In this document: positions 24,324 through 37,144 of the stretch, one piece after another
Numbering within the stretch: the first letter of the stretch is position 1
How the letters are laid out: each line of letters starts with the position of its first letter
NCBI RefSeq assembly: GCF_001039355.2
Contig: NW_019775413.1
Span: forward strand, 233,237 to 297,236
Reading direction: 5' to 3'
Length of the DNA: 64,000 nucleotides
Source: Lingula anatina
Taxonomy: Eukaryota > Brachiopoda > Lingulata > Lingulida > Lingulidae
The notes under the pieces: generated by a model
Seen by the model: only the letters and a program-made list of their open reading frames with translations
Databases searched by the model: none
What the model was told of the DNA's origin: nothing
Program-made: the position numbers and the translations under genes

Positions 24324-26752
24324 CAGTGCTATGGTTTAAAGACTACATGTATAAGCCTAGCCAGTGTAAGGCTAGTATCATAATTACCACTGCATGGATA
24401 TCTATGCGTCGAACAAAAGATACAATTATTCCTAAAATCGCTAGCAAATCTAAGCATGTTAATTATAGGCCTACCAAAACCCCCACACACAAAAAAAAAA
24501 CTAAATTACGTAACCAGAATCTTACCCACAACACTCGCACAAACGGTCCCTGAGGTGTGTTTCCAAAGGCAAAGGATCTGCAACAATTTGTTCATCTTTA
24601 TAATGCTTGATAGTACCACACTTTTACAATAATATCACGCCATGGGCTTTACTGTTCCCTTTTTCACAGCAGACGATTCATCACATGCGTTTTCAAATCT
24701 CCTCTTCTTAAAGACTCGTACAAGAAAAGTCTATCAATTTAGCTGTATACATTGTTCAGTAACAGCATATGTTTTTATGTAGATGTATTCTGATGGACAC
24801 TTAAAAAAACAACAGCATGCAAGATATTTGGGTTTAGAAAAGGTTGAGGTTGAACACAAGGTGTCTGATTTCCTATTTGACTTCTGTTTCTTGATGCATT
24901 TTTTATTTGTATTGTTTTTGTCTGTTGTGGTCAGATTTTCTTTCTTGTATTCTAACCTGGTCTCTCACTGTTTTGCAGAAGCACCTCTCGCATTTTGAAA
25001 CCATCGGTTTAACTTTTTCAATATTGTTAATCATGGAAATGTGATAAACAGATAAATAAAGAAACAAAAACCCAATTAAGCATTAGAAATCTGTAGGGTA
25101 AATGGCCTCAAAACCCATAGACGTATTGGCTGTTTCATTTAATTTTGGAACAGTGAAACTAATCTTTGGAACGGTGAAACTTGAAACTCATGAGAATTTT
25201 TACTAGTAAACACTTGTAGGCCTAAACATCACTGTCAACAAGACATTCAATTTGTAGCCAGCATTCTTCTGGTATGAGATGCAGTATATGAAGGGCAACT
25301 TATCCACAGCATTATCAATATTTGCAACAAAGTTATAGGACCTACTAAAAGTGAATGTCCATGGCCCCAATAGCAGGTAATCCCTCCTCCTCATGCACGC
25401 TGGCATGTGATTGTGCAACCGCCGTAAATTATTAGTGCACTAGTCTTCATTCACAGGCACTGTGACATGTTGACTGCCAACGTACTGCTGAATTTTAATA
25501 ATGTATAGCTACATGTATTTGGAAGTAATGCTCCACCACGGTGATTGATGAAACCACTGAATTTTGTTAACGTTCTTCTGGTGAAAGAGAGTTATCGATG
25601 TTACCACCTGAATCCTCCTTATTTCTGAGCTCCCGAGATGGCAACTCAACATATGTGGGAAAGATTATAAATACAAATTTATATGAGGAAGTCATCCAGC
25701 GCGGCAGTCTCTGGCCCCCAGACTGAAGGCGTTTCAGGGTTCAGAACAAGTCTTGCACTGACCAATCATTACCGGGGGGTTCTAATTAACAAGTCACGCG
25801 GTCTACGCCAAAGGGGAGGACAAATGAAGCCACATACCACAACAGATATGGCTAGAACAAAGGGCACACAATGAAGAAACGTGCGAGGTGAGAACAGAGA
25901 GAAAGACGTATTCCACGGTATTTCACTCTACCGGTGCAGCTGTGCAGAATGCCAGCATATATTTCAGTTATATTATATATCAGGTGATGCCAGATTAAAA
26001 AAAATGAAGCATGTGTCAAAAGTAAAACTTTTTAAAGAAAAGAATTCTAGCCCAACCTGGGAACTAGTGCAGTTGCTTTAAATGGTAGTAATGCGGAAAT
26101 CTCTAGTGTGCAACATACTAGTTAGTAAAAAGGCGTGCTCAAATATTCTGAATACGTAATATTTATATCTTATCACCTTGGCATCCATATAGTATAGGGT
26201 TGCAGAAATCCAGCCTAGAAGTGACTGATGCCTGTAGCTAACAGCGGCAGCAGATGATTGATTCAGATAATTTCTTGTCGAGTCAATATTCCGAATGTTG
26301 AAGAAACAAGACTTTTTTCACAGACAGACAGAGTTAACTTTGAATTCATAATTGTTCTTGAGGGTTACATGTATGTAAAAGTCCATCAAGATAAGCAAAA
26401 CATACATGTATTGTGCACCTTCGTGGACGTTTTGATATCTCTGCCTCTATCATTTTGCATTCATATATTTGTCCATCTGACAGCTTTGCTATCTTGCTAA
26501 GAAATTTTGGTAATTTTAAAGGGATTGTATCAATTTTCATTTCCATGATCCTGAATGTGAAATGCAATTGTTTTCTTTCATGTACATTCCTTGGTCTTTA
26601 TAAAGAAGAATGTATTTTTCATATGATAAGCATTTACATTATTTTTATCAAGGTTGTGTATCTGGTATGTTAAAAAAAAATTCATGTCTAATTAGCAGAC
26701 ATATAGCAGTTTGTTTTTTATTTAAAGATTTAGGGGGTTATATAGCAAAATA

Positions 26753-27670
26753 CAGACTTGATTGACATTTAATATGGAATATTCTTTCTAAATTATTTTT
26801 CTTTGATTTTTTAAAACTTTTACGACTTATAAATGAAAACAAGGGTTTAAATCTTCTTTTAATAACTTTTCAGCTCTTTAATTAAATTCACCCGATAAAG
26901 CAATACATAATACATGACTGATATTAAGTCACAAAACAATCATTAAAAGTGTTATTGCAACTTCCATATTTTCAAAACAATCATCTATGAAAGAGTTACA
27001 CGCTTCTCAAAGGACGCTCACAGAAGTGTCTGGTCACAGCAACGGTCAGTGCTGCGTCTGGCCTCATCTGGCTGCTACCAGGGCTCTAAACTGACAAGGT
27101 ATTGCTTCTAACAGGTTTGCTGAAGTTTTAACTGGAATAATATTCCAGGCATCGATCGGATTTTGTCCAATTTGGTCATCAGATTTGTTGTAAGACCAGT
27201 AGGGAGTTGATACGGTGAGGACTAGCTACCCACAGATTGCCTTAAGGCTTCAAATCTGGCGATCTTGATGGTCGCAGTAGCTGCTTAGACCCTTGGTTCC
27301 GCAAATATTGTGCAATAACAGGTGCTCTACGTGGACGGATATTTTCATTTTGTGAAGTGAAATTGCTCCTGAGCATATGGGAGTCAGTTGGTTTCCGGAA
27401 TATTCCTGTATTTGTTCTGGTTCAGGTTTCTATCAAACCGTGCCCTGCCAAGACCAGCCCAAAGAGTACTACCCAAAGAAATCAGCACGCATTACGTAAT
27501 GCAGCAGTGCTTCAGACACGGCAGTCAGTTAAGTGTTACTGACACACCTGATCACAAACTTATCATTTCTCATAATTCACATGAGACACGTTTTAGAAAT
27601 AAATAACACGTTTACCTACTAGTAGACACACTTTTCAAACTTTAATATTCCATATCAAATGTCAAGTCTG
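26753..27670 (-). mobile_element. internally deleted Tc1-like transposon, family B copy 2
   Basis: 918 bp with the family ends CAGACTTGA...TTAATATGGAATATT and its inverted counterpart, flanked by TA at 26751-26752 and 27671-27672. A minus-strand remnant (about 27020-27210) reads D-A-W-N-I-I-P-V-K-T, then Q-F-R-A-L-V-A-A-R. These match the Tc1 C-terminal blocks W-x-x-I-P and M-R-R-R-x-x-A-V-I-x-A. The transposase lies in the opposite direction relative to copies 1 and 3. Confidence 0.8.
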
Positions 27671-27672
27671 TA

Positions 27673-28484
27673 AGATCTAGTATCAACAGCAGCTAACAAA
27701 AGATTGATAACACTCGTTAATATTTGTTATAAATCAAAAGAGATTATATAGGGTGGCTCATACTCTGTCAGATATTCAATACGTTTTACTTTTCAAAAGC
27801 ATATTAATCACGGAAACACATGCCACAGTATAAAATCAAGAAAAAGCTCAAATTAATGAATAAGTTTTAAGTGCCACCTTTGTACCTGTGTGTACTGTTT
27901 CGGACAGGTTGCAATCCAACCGATTTCCTTCAATTGTTGTATTTCTGTACTGTTTTTCTGCCTCATTTGTCGAGTTAGTACGTTGTCATTTTTTATACAG
28001 GTGCTCTGTTTTTATTTTCTTTAGGATTTCATTCTGTTATTTGGGCAACGGTTATTTTTCATCATCAGCGAACAAAAATTTACCGGTATTAGGGAATAGT
28101 AAAATGAGGAAGGCAGACGACGATCTTGCTAATTCTGTTCTAAGACTAACAATACAACCTGAACTTGTCGAAATAATTATCATTGCATGGCTTCAAAACG
28201 TGCAAACATCTATTGTTAAAGATTGAGGCGAATTGTAACTATTGTGTCACAGCAGAAGAAATATAATGGATACACTAGGAAGGGATTTTTTTACAGGGCC
28301 TCATGTGATTCTATACATTCCATATGATTCATGTGTACATTTTTTCTGATTTTTTTCTGATTTGCGTTATTCTTGTTCATACGAAGATGTCTTATTGTAC
28401 TTCTATGACTTTTCATCCGCTTTTTTCGTTTTTAGGGTAAGAATCCATGTTCTTGTAACTAATAACCACAGTGGCCTAGCAATA
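27673..28484. other. no gene recognised
   Basis: AT-rich DNA. The frame 27888-28226 is 112 codons long but matches nothing I know and has no splice or promoter support. Confidence 0.45.
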
Positions 28485-29010
28485 AAACCTTGGAAGCGAG
28501 ATTTAATCCGTTTAATTGCTAAATCCCCTTAGACCTGGTGCGTGTGGTAGGCGGGAAGACCATTAGGGGATTAGCGGCATCGCTTTCAAGTGGGGTTGAC
28601 CATATTTGGTCTGCGGACCAGTTATGAATGCAACCTCTGGCTTTTGTTTTTTTTAAAACACTTTTAAACAACCAGAAATCCACAGTGTTTTATGTGATTA
28701 AATCACAGCCTTTTCTGCTACTCAGTAAGCTTAATAGTAATTTGATATAACACGATTATTATCAAACCGGCAAAATTTTTATGAAAGCGGAAATATCTCA
28801 CCGGGAATAAAAGAGCGCATTCAGAACAGATGATCCGCGGAGTAACTCATCCGCCGACTAAATATGGCCGACCCCTCTTAAAAAAATGATGCCGCTAATT
28901 CCCTGATTCGCCGTCGCTGACGGGGCTTATCGATTAAACCTCGGAGCCGAGATTTAATCCGTTAAAAGGCGCATGTGGAGGCGGGGAGACCATCAGCGAA
29001 TACAATTGTA
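28485..29010. mobile_element. foldback-like or MITE element with long inverted arms
   Basis: The segment 28545-28650 (GATTAGCGGCATC, then GACCATATTT and GGTC(T)GCGGA) is repeated in inverted, diverged form at 28850-28925. The outer pieces AAACCT(T/C)GGA(A/G)(G/C)CGAGATTTAATCCGTT occur at both sides in direct orientation (about 28486 and 28937). A related fragment is at 33929-34035. No coding capacity. The exact ends are not resolved. Confidence 0.5.
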
Positions 29011-30356
29011 TTTTCCCCTTATGGATTACTATATTGTAACACTGACTACATGAACGGTTAATCTATTTTAACGCTCATCAATATCTGAAACAAAGATTGA
29101 AGTGCAACTCTTGATGTGAAAATTGCAGCAGTAATGCGTGTACAAGCAAAACTGAATGAATTTTACCACAATTTTCTTCTTAAAATGGACTGTTATGATT
29201 ACAGATTAAAAAATACTAGGGACGTGTAAAGAGGAATAACCTGGAGTCAGTATTCGGCACATACCCCTGTATAAGTCGAGCACAGCCTTACCGCCTGCAG
29301 ATATGAGATGGAAACAATTTAATAGAACCAGAAACCAGTCAAGTTCCCGTTGCACCTCTTTTATCTTTTAAGCGTGAAAAGCAAACGCTATTGTGGTAGT
29401 TGTGAAAATTGGTGCCATGTGCGTTGCGACCCGTGCTCCAAATACAGTAAGATAAAGCTTAAAAAGATAAACTCTGCAGCATCGTGCAATGCCACACTCA
29501 GTCCAGTACATTGAGAGCATCCGTGCAATGAAACTAGACCAAAATATAAACGCACGAAGAAAAATGGATTTAATTTTATCTAATGAATGGCCGGTTTCCC
29601 TGAAGCAAATCATCAGGCGGCCAATGGTCGAATAATGCACAACCCAGCATTGAGCATGTAAATGTCACGCATCCTTCTGATTTGTGTTGTCTGTGTTATG
29701 TTGTTAGGGGACAAAGTCCATATTTTGGTGTGGCCTTTTATTGACTGCACACTTGCGAATATCTGTGAAGTGCTGTCACATTTGACTAACGCATATCATA
29801 CCCTACTAGTCCCCTCGGCGGAAACACTCAACCCGGGGACATGGGCCAAAATAAAACTGATCTTGTTGGTTTGAGCAAATTAAACAATTCAATACACAAA
29901 TGACACATAAATCTGAGCACATTTCACATTTCTTATAAGTATATTTTAACTCACCAGTTTGTGATTGTACGTTTATATTTTGGTTCAGTAAACATTAGGA
30001 CCAGTCAAACTGGTGCGGTGTAGTGAAGTATTTGCCACATATAAAGAAACGCAAGTTAATATACTATTTCGAACTGTCCTGTACATGTCCTACATAAAAT
30101 TATACATGATATCATACTCAATAAGTATATAAAGCAGGTGGACGTGATGTCGCTCAGGAGGTCTTGTGTAATATCGGTATCCTTGAGCAACACTTGTGTA
30201 AAGCAATTGACTCTGCAATTTGAAGTAGTTAAGATATGTACATAACTAGGGAGCATTGGAGAGTCAAGAGGCTGGGAGTGAGTTCCGAGAGAAGGAGGGG
30301 TTGGAGAGTTCATGTACAGGTGCAACATGTAGTTACCGAGCGTTAGCGAATGAATC

Positions 30357-30360
<4 letters not shown>

Positions 30361-30439
<79 letters not shown>
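30361..30439. repeat. (AT)n microsatellite, 79 bp
   Basis: Uninterrupted TA dinucleotides. Frames on both strands translate as alternating Tyr-Ile and are artefacts. Confidence 0.97.
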
Positions 30440-30442
<3 letters not shown>

Positions 30443-30624
30443 CGACCATTATGTGCACTTCGGTTTTCTTTGTGCGACCTTGCAAAAGTCTGACAATGAT
30501 TTGATTGCATTTCGTGCGTTATATCTAAGTCACGAAGACAACGTCTACTTACGGGTTTTAAGTCAACATAACAAGCATGAACCAAACTCTTTCATGATAT
30601 ATATACACCATGTTAAACACCTGA

Positions 30625-30725
30625 TAGTCTTGCGGTCAGAGTGTCCGCCTCCGGAGACCATACCAGTCCTTCAGAAACGGCACCTGCTGTTTCTCCACTT
30701 GGCACTCAGCAGGGTTTGAAACAGG
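30625..30725 (+). repeat. possible tRNA-derived SINE fragment
   Basis: GATAGTCTTGCGGTCAGAGT followed by GTCCGCCTCCGGAGACC resembles a tRNA A-box region plus an anticodon arm, followed by a non-tRNA tail with GTTTCTCCACTTGGCACTCA. No B box follows, so it cannot be a working tRNA. The SINE assignment is an inference from layout. Confidence 0.4.
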
Positions 30726-31290
30726 GGTAAAATTGTAGTTCGATCATAATTCTAGTTAACTATAATTATAAAATATAAAACCGCCAGACTTGACATTTCT
30801 TGTTTTGCAATATATAAGAATTAACGGGATTACCCATTGTTTCGCCTTCACACGACGGGTTAAAATAAAAGCATGGGCAATGTTTCCAGTGTCACGTTCT
30901 AGCTTTGCGGTGCGGTGTCACCCTGTAACACAACGTTGTTCCATATTTCACTTCTTGCAAATGGAAGTATTATTTGCATTTCAGAATGCCTCTGTATGTG
31001 TCCTGTTTAATATTACCATATAAGAACACTAATTGACTTGATATACCTTCGTCACACGCCGGCGTCCTTGCATTTAACCATCAAACAGTAGGTCTGCTGG
31101 CCTCGCCGTTTTGGATGGCTTCATAACAGTGTTTTTTGCCAAAATTGCAAGAAGAAAACTTGTAATTGGCGTCGGATGGCAAATGAAAGGAAGCAATCAG
31201 GTTGTGTTGTGTATGAGACAGATTACCAGGAATGCCGAACAGCAGCAAGCCAAGCATCCAGGCAGGTAGAAGAAATTACTGATAGCTAAA

Positions 31291-31516
31291 GCCCCCTTTA
31301 CACTGGACGTCGTCCTTTCTGCGCCCCGTTGTACGACCCTTTTTGGGAGTAAAAAAAAAACAAACAATAAAACTTAACGTGCCGACAACTGGCCGACCAC
31401 TCAGTTTTCATTTTGCAACAAAAGCGATGCTTGTGCCTCCTTTTTACGACCACAACGATGCCAGTTTCATGGTCGCACAAAGGACGCAGAAAGGACGCCG
31501 TCCAGTGTAAAGGGGA
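31291..31516. mobile_element. MITE with GTGTAAAGGG ends (family M), copy 1
   Basis: About 226 bp starting CCCCCTTTACACTGGACG and ending with the inverted form, ...CCAGTGTAAAGGGG. The subterminal segment TCATGGTCGCACAAAGGACG is shared with the copy at 43490-43843. No coding capacity, so non-autonomous. The target duplication is not clear. Confidence 0.8.
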
Positions 31517-32747
31517 TTTAAATGATTGGGACAGAGATCATTTTGATCGACATCTATTGATAAATAGAGGAGCGACAAAAATGAGGTCAAACTATATCAT
31601 CAGGATCACATCAAGCGGAGAAGACAACTTGGAAAGATTCATTCAAAGGATACAACCACATATGAGTGCCATTGCTGGACAAAACATCATCTTAGTTCTA
31701 TGCAGCCATCCAGAGATTACGTGTTGTGCAATGTGTCCTACAACAGAATGCTACATGTATATGTTATATGATAGAGATATTCAAGTAGGCAACCAAAAAA
31801 AATTCTTTGTTATAAGCATTTCCTTAATATAGTTACCCAACTTTAATAAAACTATTTATGAAATAAAAAAAAATCACATCCCCACTTACATGCCAACTAT
31901 TGATATACTGTAAGTTCACGGTGCTTGCAACGTGTCTGTATGTACTTCCGTGAGTGTGTTTCGGGTGGGAGGGGTAGGGGTGGGTCTGTGACGTAGATGT
32001 CTAAAAGTGGGAATACAAGTGACTGAAATTGATTTCAGTAAATGTCACGTCGTGTACTAAAGGCTGTTTAACTATTAAACTTGGCTCTCTTCCAACCAGG
32101 GAAGATAATGATCTTTTTCAAGAAAAGGGATATGAACTATAATTATATGGACAATCGTTTTGTGTCGTGCCGGTTTTGTTATTCTTTTGAAAAGTCATAT
32201 TGGAAGTTTAGTGTAGCTTTCATATCCAGGCTTGTTTTACCAGTTAGAGTCATGCTTTACATGTGTCACATTGTTGAACTGCGCATTACAGGTATTCCGA
32301 CCAACCTTTGATTCATACGTCTCGGCAATGAGCCGTAGTCATTTTCCAAAGAGTGTTTGAGATTAGGATAACATAATAAAACAATGCAGTCTGTTCAATT
32401 ATTCAGTGAATTTTTGTTTCCTACACCCATAATTTCTCTATCTTAGTTCACTGCAACAAATCTATTTTAGATTTTTTTTTTTTTTTTTTTTTTTTGTGAA
32501 AGCTAACTTTATAACATGTAGAACCCAATAGTAACCAACAAAAGGACTGGAAGGGACTAAAACGTGGACTAAAAAATAAAACATACCCGTATGTTTTCTT
32601 CAGCAAGTTCTTCGGTTTGGTGCTTGATCGTCCGTGATGTAAACGTGGTAGGCCTATATAATGTACTGTTTATGGAATGGGAACTTTGAAGGTAAGACGA
32701 AAGAAAGAAGCGTGTTCTGCAGTTTTAAAGCCATAGAAGTACTAGGA

Positions 32748-32750
<3 letters not shown>

Positions 32751-32799
<49 letters not shown>
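32751..32799. repeat. (AT)n microsatellite
   Basis: Perfect AT dinucleotide run of about 49 bp. Confidence 0.95.
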
Positions 32800-32801
<2 letters not shown>

Positions 32802-33928
32802 AAAAGGCAAAAATAAAACCATTCTTACCAAATACAAAGCATTTATTAAATATGATCATACCTTTTCCCTATATTTTATTAACCCTCCCTCTCCCCTCAA
32901 TATCCAAGAAAGCTTAATAGCAGGGGATCCTTACGTAATTGAATCTATTTTAAGTACAATATTCTCGTATAAAGAAGATTGCTTAGATTATATTAGGTTT
33001 CTGCCGATGGAAGAAACGCATTTAATTTATACAAATGGAACCAGTGCCAGCATGCAAAGATTCAGTAACGCAGCCATAAAACACCTCATGCATGGTTAGC
33101 ATTTGCTACATGTATATGGTTTTTGTCCATGCATGCGTGCTGATTATTTGTTTTATAACTCAAAACACGCAAAGGGAACTAGTATATTACACCTGTACAT
33201 GTATATTAAAAAGCATTGTCTTTAGTTTTTTAATGTCACCAGTACGGATCTACAAATAAGCAGGTATCTACATCAGGTAATGTCTTGTCATGTTGTACTT
33301 TGTTTAAAGGTTTATAAAGGTTGATGGTATTTGCATGCAGTTGTAGGTTTGACACGATGCGGTTTAAAAGTTGAATCCTTCTTCTTTACTTGCACACTAG
33401 CCTGAACTGGTGAAAATGTACAGAGATAAATAATGATGATGCCTAGATTATAAGCCAGATACAAATGTAAATATATACAAATTATCCAGTTTTTTTGTAT
33501 TTAAAGTAGACATTAACAGTGAAAGTAAATGTCTATGCACGGTATTGGGTGAAGGATGCAGCACAGACTCCCATCTCAAAAGATGCATGTAGCCAAAGCT
33601 AATTGCTCTGCTTTTCTTAAGCTGTTCATTAAAATTTTGAATCGGTCACGGTTCTACAGATAAATACATAAATTTGTATTTAAAACAAGAGTTTCTATTT
33701 GTGTCATTTGAAAGAGTTTCTTTTTGTATGTCGTGTATAATGGGCAACTAATTAGTGCTTCATCCTCATCCACGCGGTGTGGCCATTTTCACATTTTGTT
33801 TATATGCTCATGGAAACTAATTTAGGTACGAAATATTTATACCACAAACAAAATATGAAAATCAATGTTATAAATATTGCCAAAACCAATTCAGGGTGGA
33901 CTTGTTTCTTTGAAAAAAAAAAAAAAAA

Positions 33929-34035
33929 CTCCGGGAGGCGTGTGAGGCGTGTGAGAGGCGGAGAGACCATTACAGGATTAAGAGGGCTTCCTTTCATGAT
34001 GTGCGCAATATTTAAGCCGTGGACCAGATACCGGT
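33929..34035 (+). repeat. fragment of the 28485-29010 repeat family
   Basis: The A-run at 33913-33928 is followed by GGAGGCGTGTGAG... and GAGAGACCATTA(C)AGGATTA, which parallels GGCGGGAAGACCATTAGGGG at 28551, and then by a GGACCAG segment like that at 28616. Diverged and truncated. Confidence 0.45.
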
Positions 34036-35115
34036 AGCACTCAGATCATCTCATTCTGAATGGGACCATATAGTAATTAACCTTCTTCGAAGTCACCCAA
34101 GGTGAAAAAATAGACGATGCGGTATTCGGACTAACCTTCTAGAATATAATATTTCAAGGTGCTGTAAACTTGAGGGTGGTTGGGATAACGATTTATGTAT
34201 TTTCCTTAATATTGAGAAAAGTTTTAAAGATTTTAAAATTAGTTAGTTAGAGTACTAAAAGATACAAAATAATTAGGCGGTCGGTGTTAATTACAGGGAA
34301 TAAATTGGATAATTATGTCGCCCATAACACCCATCAGTCCCGAAATATTTTTAATGAAATATAAAATAAACCATGAAACTCTCACCTGGCACAATCAATT
34401 GTTGATGTCGTTCATTCAAAAGTTTATTTTTTAATTTCTTTTAACATTTACCTGAATGTGTTATTTGCAACATGACTGAGAAAATTGAAGTTTTGATTAA
34501 ATGAAATCCTAGCCGCAGGAAATGATCTGTATCTGAAAGGCTATTTTTACACTCAAATACTAGATTGCCTCTCTACAGATTTAGTCTGTTTCAGCGATTG
34601 CTACATTTTGGAATGTACAAAACAGGTACAATGTAGATACAGATGTACACGTACTAAGACAATGGTTCAGTAATACTAGATTATACCTATCGTAGTTAAT
34701 CCCAAAGCCTGAACTTGAATAAAATGTTTTAAAATGCTCTTTTCTATGTGGTATTTGATAAAGTTTAAAGCAAAAGCATGTCGTAAATAGAAAATCGTTC
34801 AGACTGCATGCGCTGCATGTGGTAGTTTGATTGTTTTAGCACCGGGGGAATTGTAGCAGTTGTTGTTTACTCGCGTTTTTACTAAATGTGAATTTTATTT
34901 TTTATAATCATCATATGTTAAACCTGCCAACTTGATCACAACAGAGTCTAAATTCAATTGTAGATGCGCTTTATTGTACACTTGTAGTGCCTCTCTCTCA
35001 CCTCAGCTTTAAGATTTGGAATAACAATCCTTCAACTCAAAATTTCATAAAACGCTCTTCTATAACATGTGATTTGATTTTTTTGCAAAGAAATCGATTG
35101 ATCAGACTGTTTAGA

Positions 35116-35163
35116 ACGGAATGTATAGAACGAACACGGGACCAATTGTTCTATACATTCCGT
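35116..35163. repeat. perfect 16-bp inverted repeat with 16-nt loop
   Basis: ACGGAATGTATAGAAC at 35116-35131 is exactly complementary to GTTCTATACATTCCGT at 35148-35163. A transcript could form a stable hairpin. The arms do not extend further, and neither precursor-miRNA length nor flanking pairing is evident. Confidence 0.8.
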
Positions 35164-37144
35164 AGTGTAAAAAGCTTGCTTGTTCCCTATCCGGGCATCA
35201 TGTTTCCTCTTTGAAAGAGACATAGAGAGGAGTGTAGATTGTATTCAGTTTTCATTCCCTACAGAATATAATTTGGATCTAAAAACCACGATATGTAGAC
35301 AACTTTGATGCGGGAAAGAATAGTCGAAGTTGTGGTCTGGTATCTGGCTCCTCATTGGCATCTACGGAAAATTATGACTTGCTAGTGCCACGTCTTACCG
35401 TGACAAAAAGTCATTTTTTATAATTGTGACGGGATAATAAGTAGTACGGACCGCAGAGACCGGGTTAAACAGAGGGATCTGAGGACGGTAATCAAGCAGA
35501 CGGTCGATCGCTAGCAAATAGAGGGTTTGGGGACTTTAAACTTTCATGCAAGGTATATCTATATTGTGATCTGTTTTGTTGTGCTTGAAAGTAAGGTCGT
35601 GACAAACTGACGCCCAAATAGGAAATTAAGCAACAAAGGAAACCCAAGTAGTGATTTCCAGGAATCATGGAAATATGCTCAAAGTTAAGGTTTTTGTTAT
35701 TTAACGAGGTGAAATAATTTATCTGTACGGTATCCTGAAAGTAATATACAAATACTGTGTATCTCATCAATGATTTTGGCTGACACGTCACATTTTTGTT
35801 GAAAAAATAGCTGCACTGTCTGTTGTTTGACATGCATGTTATGCTCCTCCTCCAGCTAAATTTGAAAAAAGAACAAATACTTAACGAAAGACCGCCGGTG
35901 TAGGCCTACCTTGATCTCTGTCAGATGGCCTAAACTTCCTATACTAGCCTATTTATCCATCCATTCATAATTGCCACTTATGCATTGCCCATTCTCTTCT
36001 TGCATGTATTATTGGTTCAAAAGAGCAGGTGCGTTTTTATATAACGGGTATTCAACGTAATACCTGTGCCTATTTTGTATATTATAGATTATGAACAATT
36101 ATAATTGTTAATGGTATGATTATGTGACTTTTCCATTGTCTCTTCTCATCTTACAGTTATCAAAAAATGTCTGGATATCCCGCCAAGCTACTTAGCTTCC
36201 CAATCAGGTTTTTTTTTTAAAAACTCCTCACATAAAAGTACCTGTAGATGCTGTTGTTACTTTTGATATGTCAGGAAGACTATGTCGGCATCAATGTTTT
36301 GTCAGACAGAACTTACATATTTGGGAGAAGCTGGTCGAACATAATTCGTGAGTAGGAGGTAATAGCTTTGACATAAACATCGGTAACTTTGAATCTCACT
36401 GTAAATCAACTTCCTCAAGGAGCTTTTTCTTGATGAAAGAAAATAATTGGGTTTTGATGACATCTATTCCACACGCGAACAAATTGCATATCAGCTCCAT
36501 ACATATTAAAATCGTTTTACCTATACATCACGAATATGCTATTGCCAATTTAAAATTATTATTCGATAGACTCGTAGCTAAAAAAATCGATAAAATTTCT
36601 CTACTAAAGTGTGCTTTTCAAAATATTTCCGTGCATTGGTGTGATAGTTGTACAGGAAATCTGAGCCAATTTTTGGGCCAATCTGGAAACAAATTGCAAC
36701 ATTTTTTTTTATCACAGTGCTTTTCTATGAAGCCCCTAAAATAACATACTAATAAAAGTCCTAAGGAATCCTAGTATGGGGAATTTGAACAAATCAAGAT
36801 GACCGCCAAAGCCATAGGAATATAGCCCTAACGGTGTGGACATCAACACCTACCAGGAAGATATATGAGCATTTTCAAGTTAAATCTAGTTTGGTTCTCA
36901 GTGTTTACCATATCTTCAATACCCCTTCAATATGTATATGATGAATAAAAATTGTGTATCCTTCGGCTTTTGAGCAAATCCAAGATGGATGATATTTTGC
37001 ACAGAAATGTATGGCTTTCAACTACGTAAATGTCTTGTATATATATTATTGTTCATTGTCAAATCATCAAATCATTTATACATATGAAGAGTGTAATTCA
37101 GCTAATTCCCCTGTTACTCAGGGGGTAATATATCGAAGAATATA
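35164..37144. other. no gene recognised
   Basis: Frames at 35492-35833 (minus) and 36430-36744 (plus) exceed 100 codons but match no family I know. They lack splice or promoter support and lie in AT-rich DNA. Confidence 0.4.

Larger units (their letters stand above)
19899..26750. other. non-genic stretch with small repeats
   Basis: No convincing coding exon. It holds a GA microsatellite, a short tandem duplication, two copies of a 45-bp motif with a GGT/G tail, a T-run at 22627-22646, and an unusual density of the palindrome TAGGCCTA between 21250 and 25220. The short frames seen (for example 25203-25418 minus, 26258-26500 plus) show no family resemblance. Confidence 0.5.
29011..31290. other. 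no gene recognised; microsatellite and SINE-like piece inside
   Basis: Contains the long AT microsatellite and a tRNA-like fragment described separately. The minus-strand frame 29368-29640 is hydrophobic but has no recognisable features. Confidence 0.45.
31517..35115. other. no gene recognised
   Basis: Contains a T-run (32470-32495), an AT microsatellite and a fragment of the foldback-like repeat (33929-34035). The plus frame continuing from the MITE to 31832 is unrecognised and probably chance. Confidence 0.4.

Noticed and set aside
24188-24553. 121-codon frame with polyglycine
   Set aside because: Created by the GGT/G tract, with no conserved flanking sequence.
30056-30504. Frames of 128 codons (minus) and 82 codons (plus) over the AT microsatellite
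   Set aside because: They owe their length to alternating Tyr-Ile codons from the TA run and have no other protein-like features.
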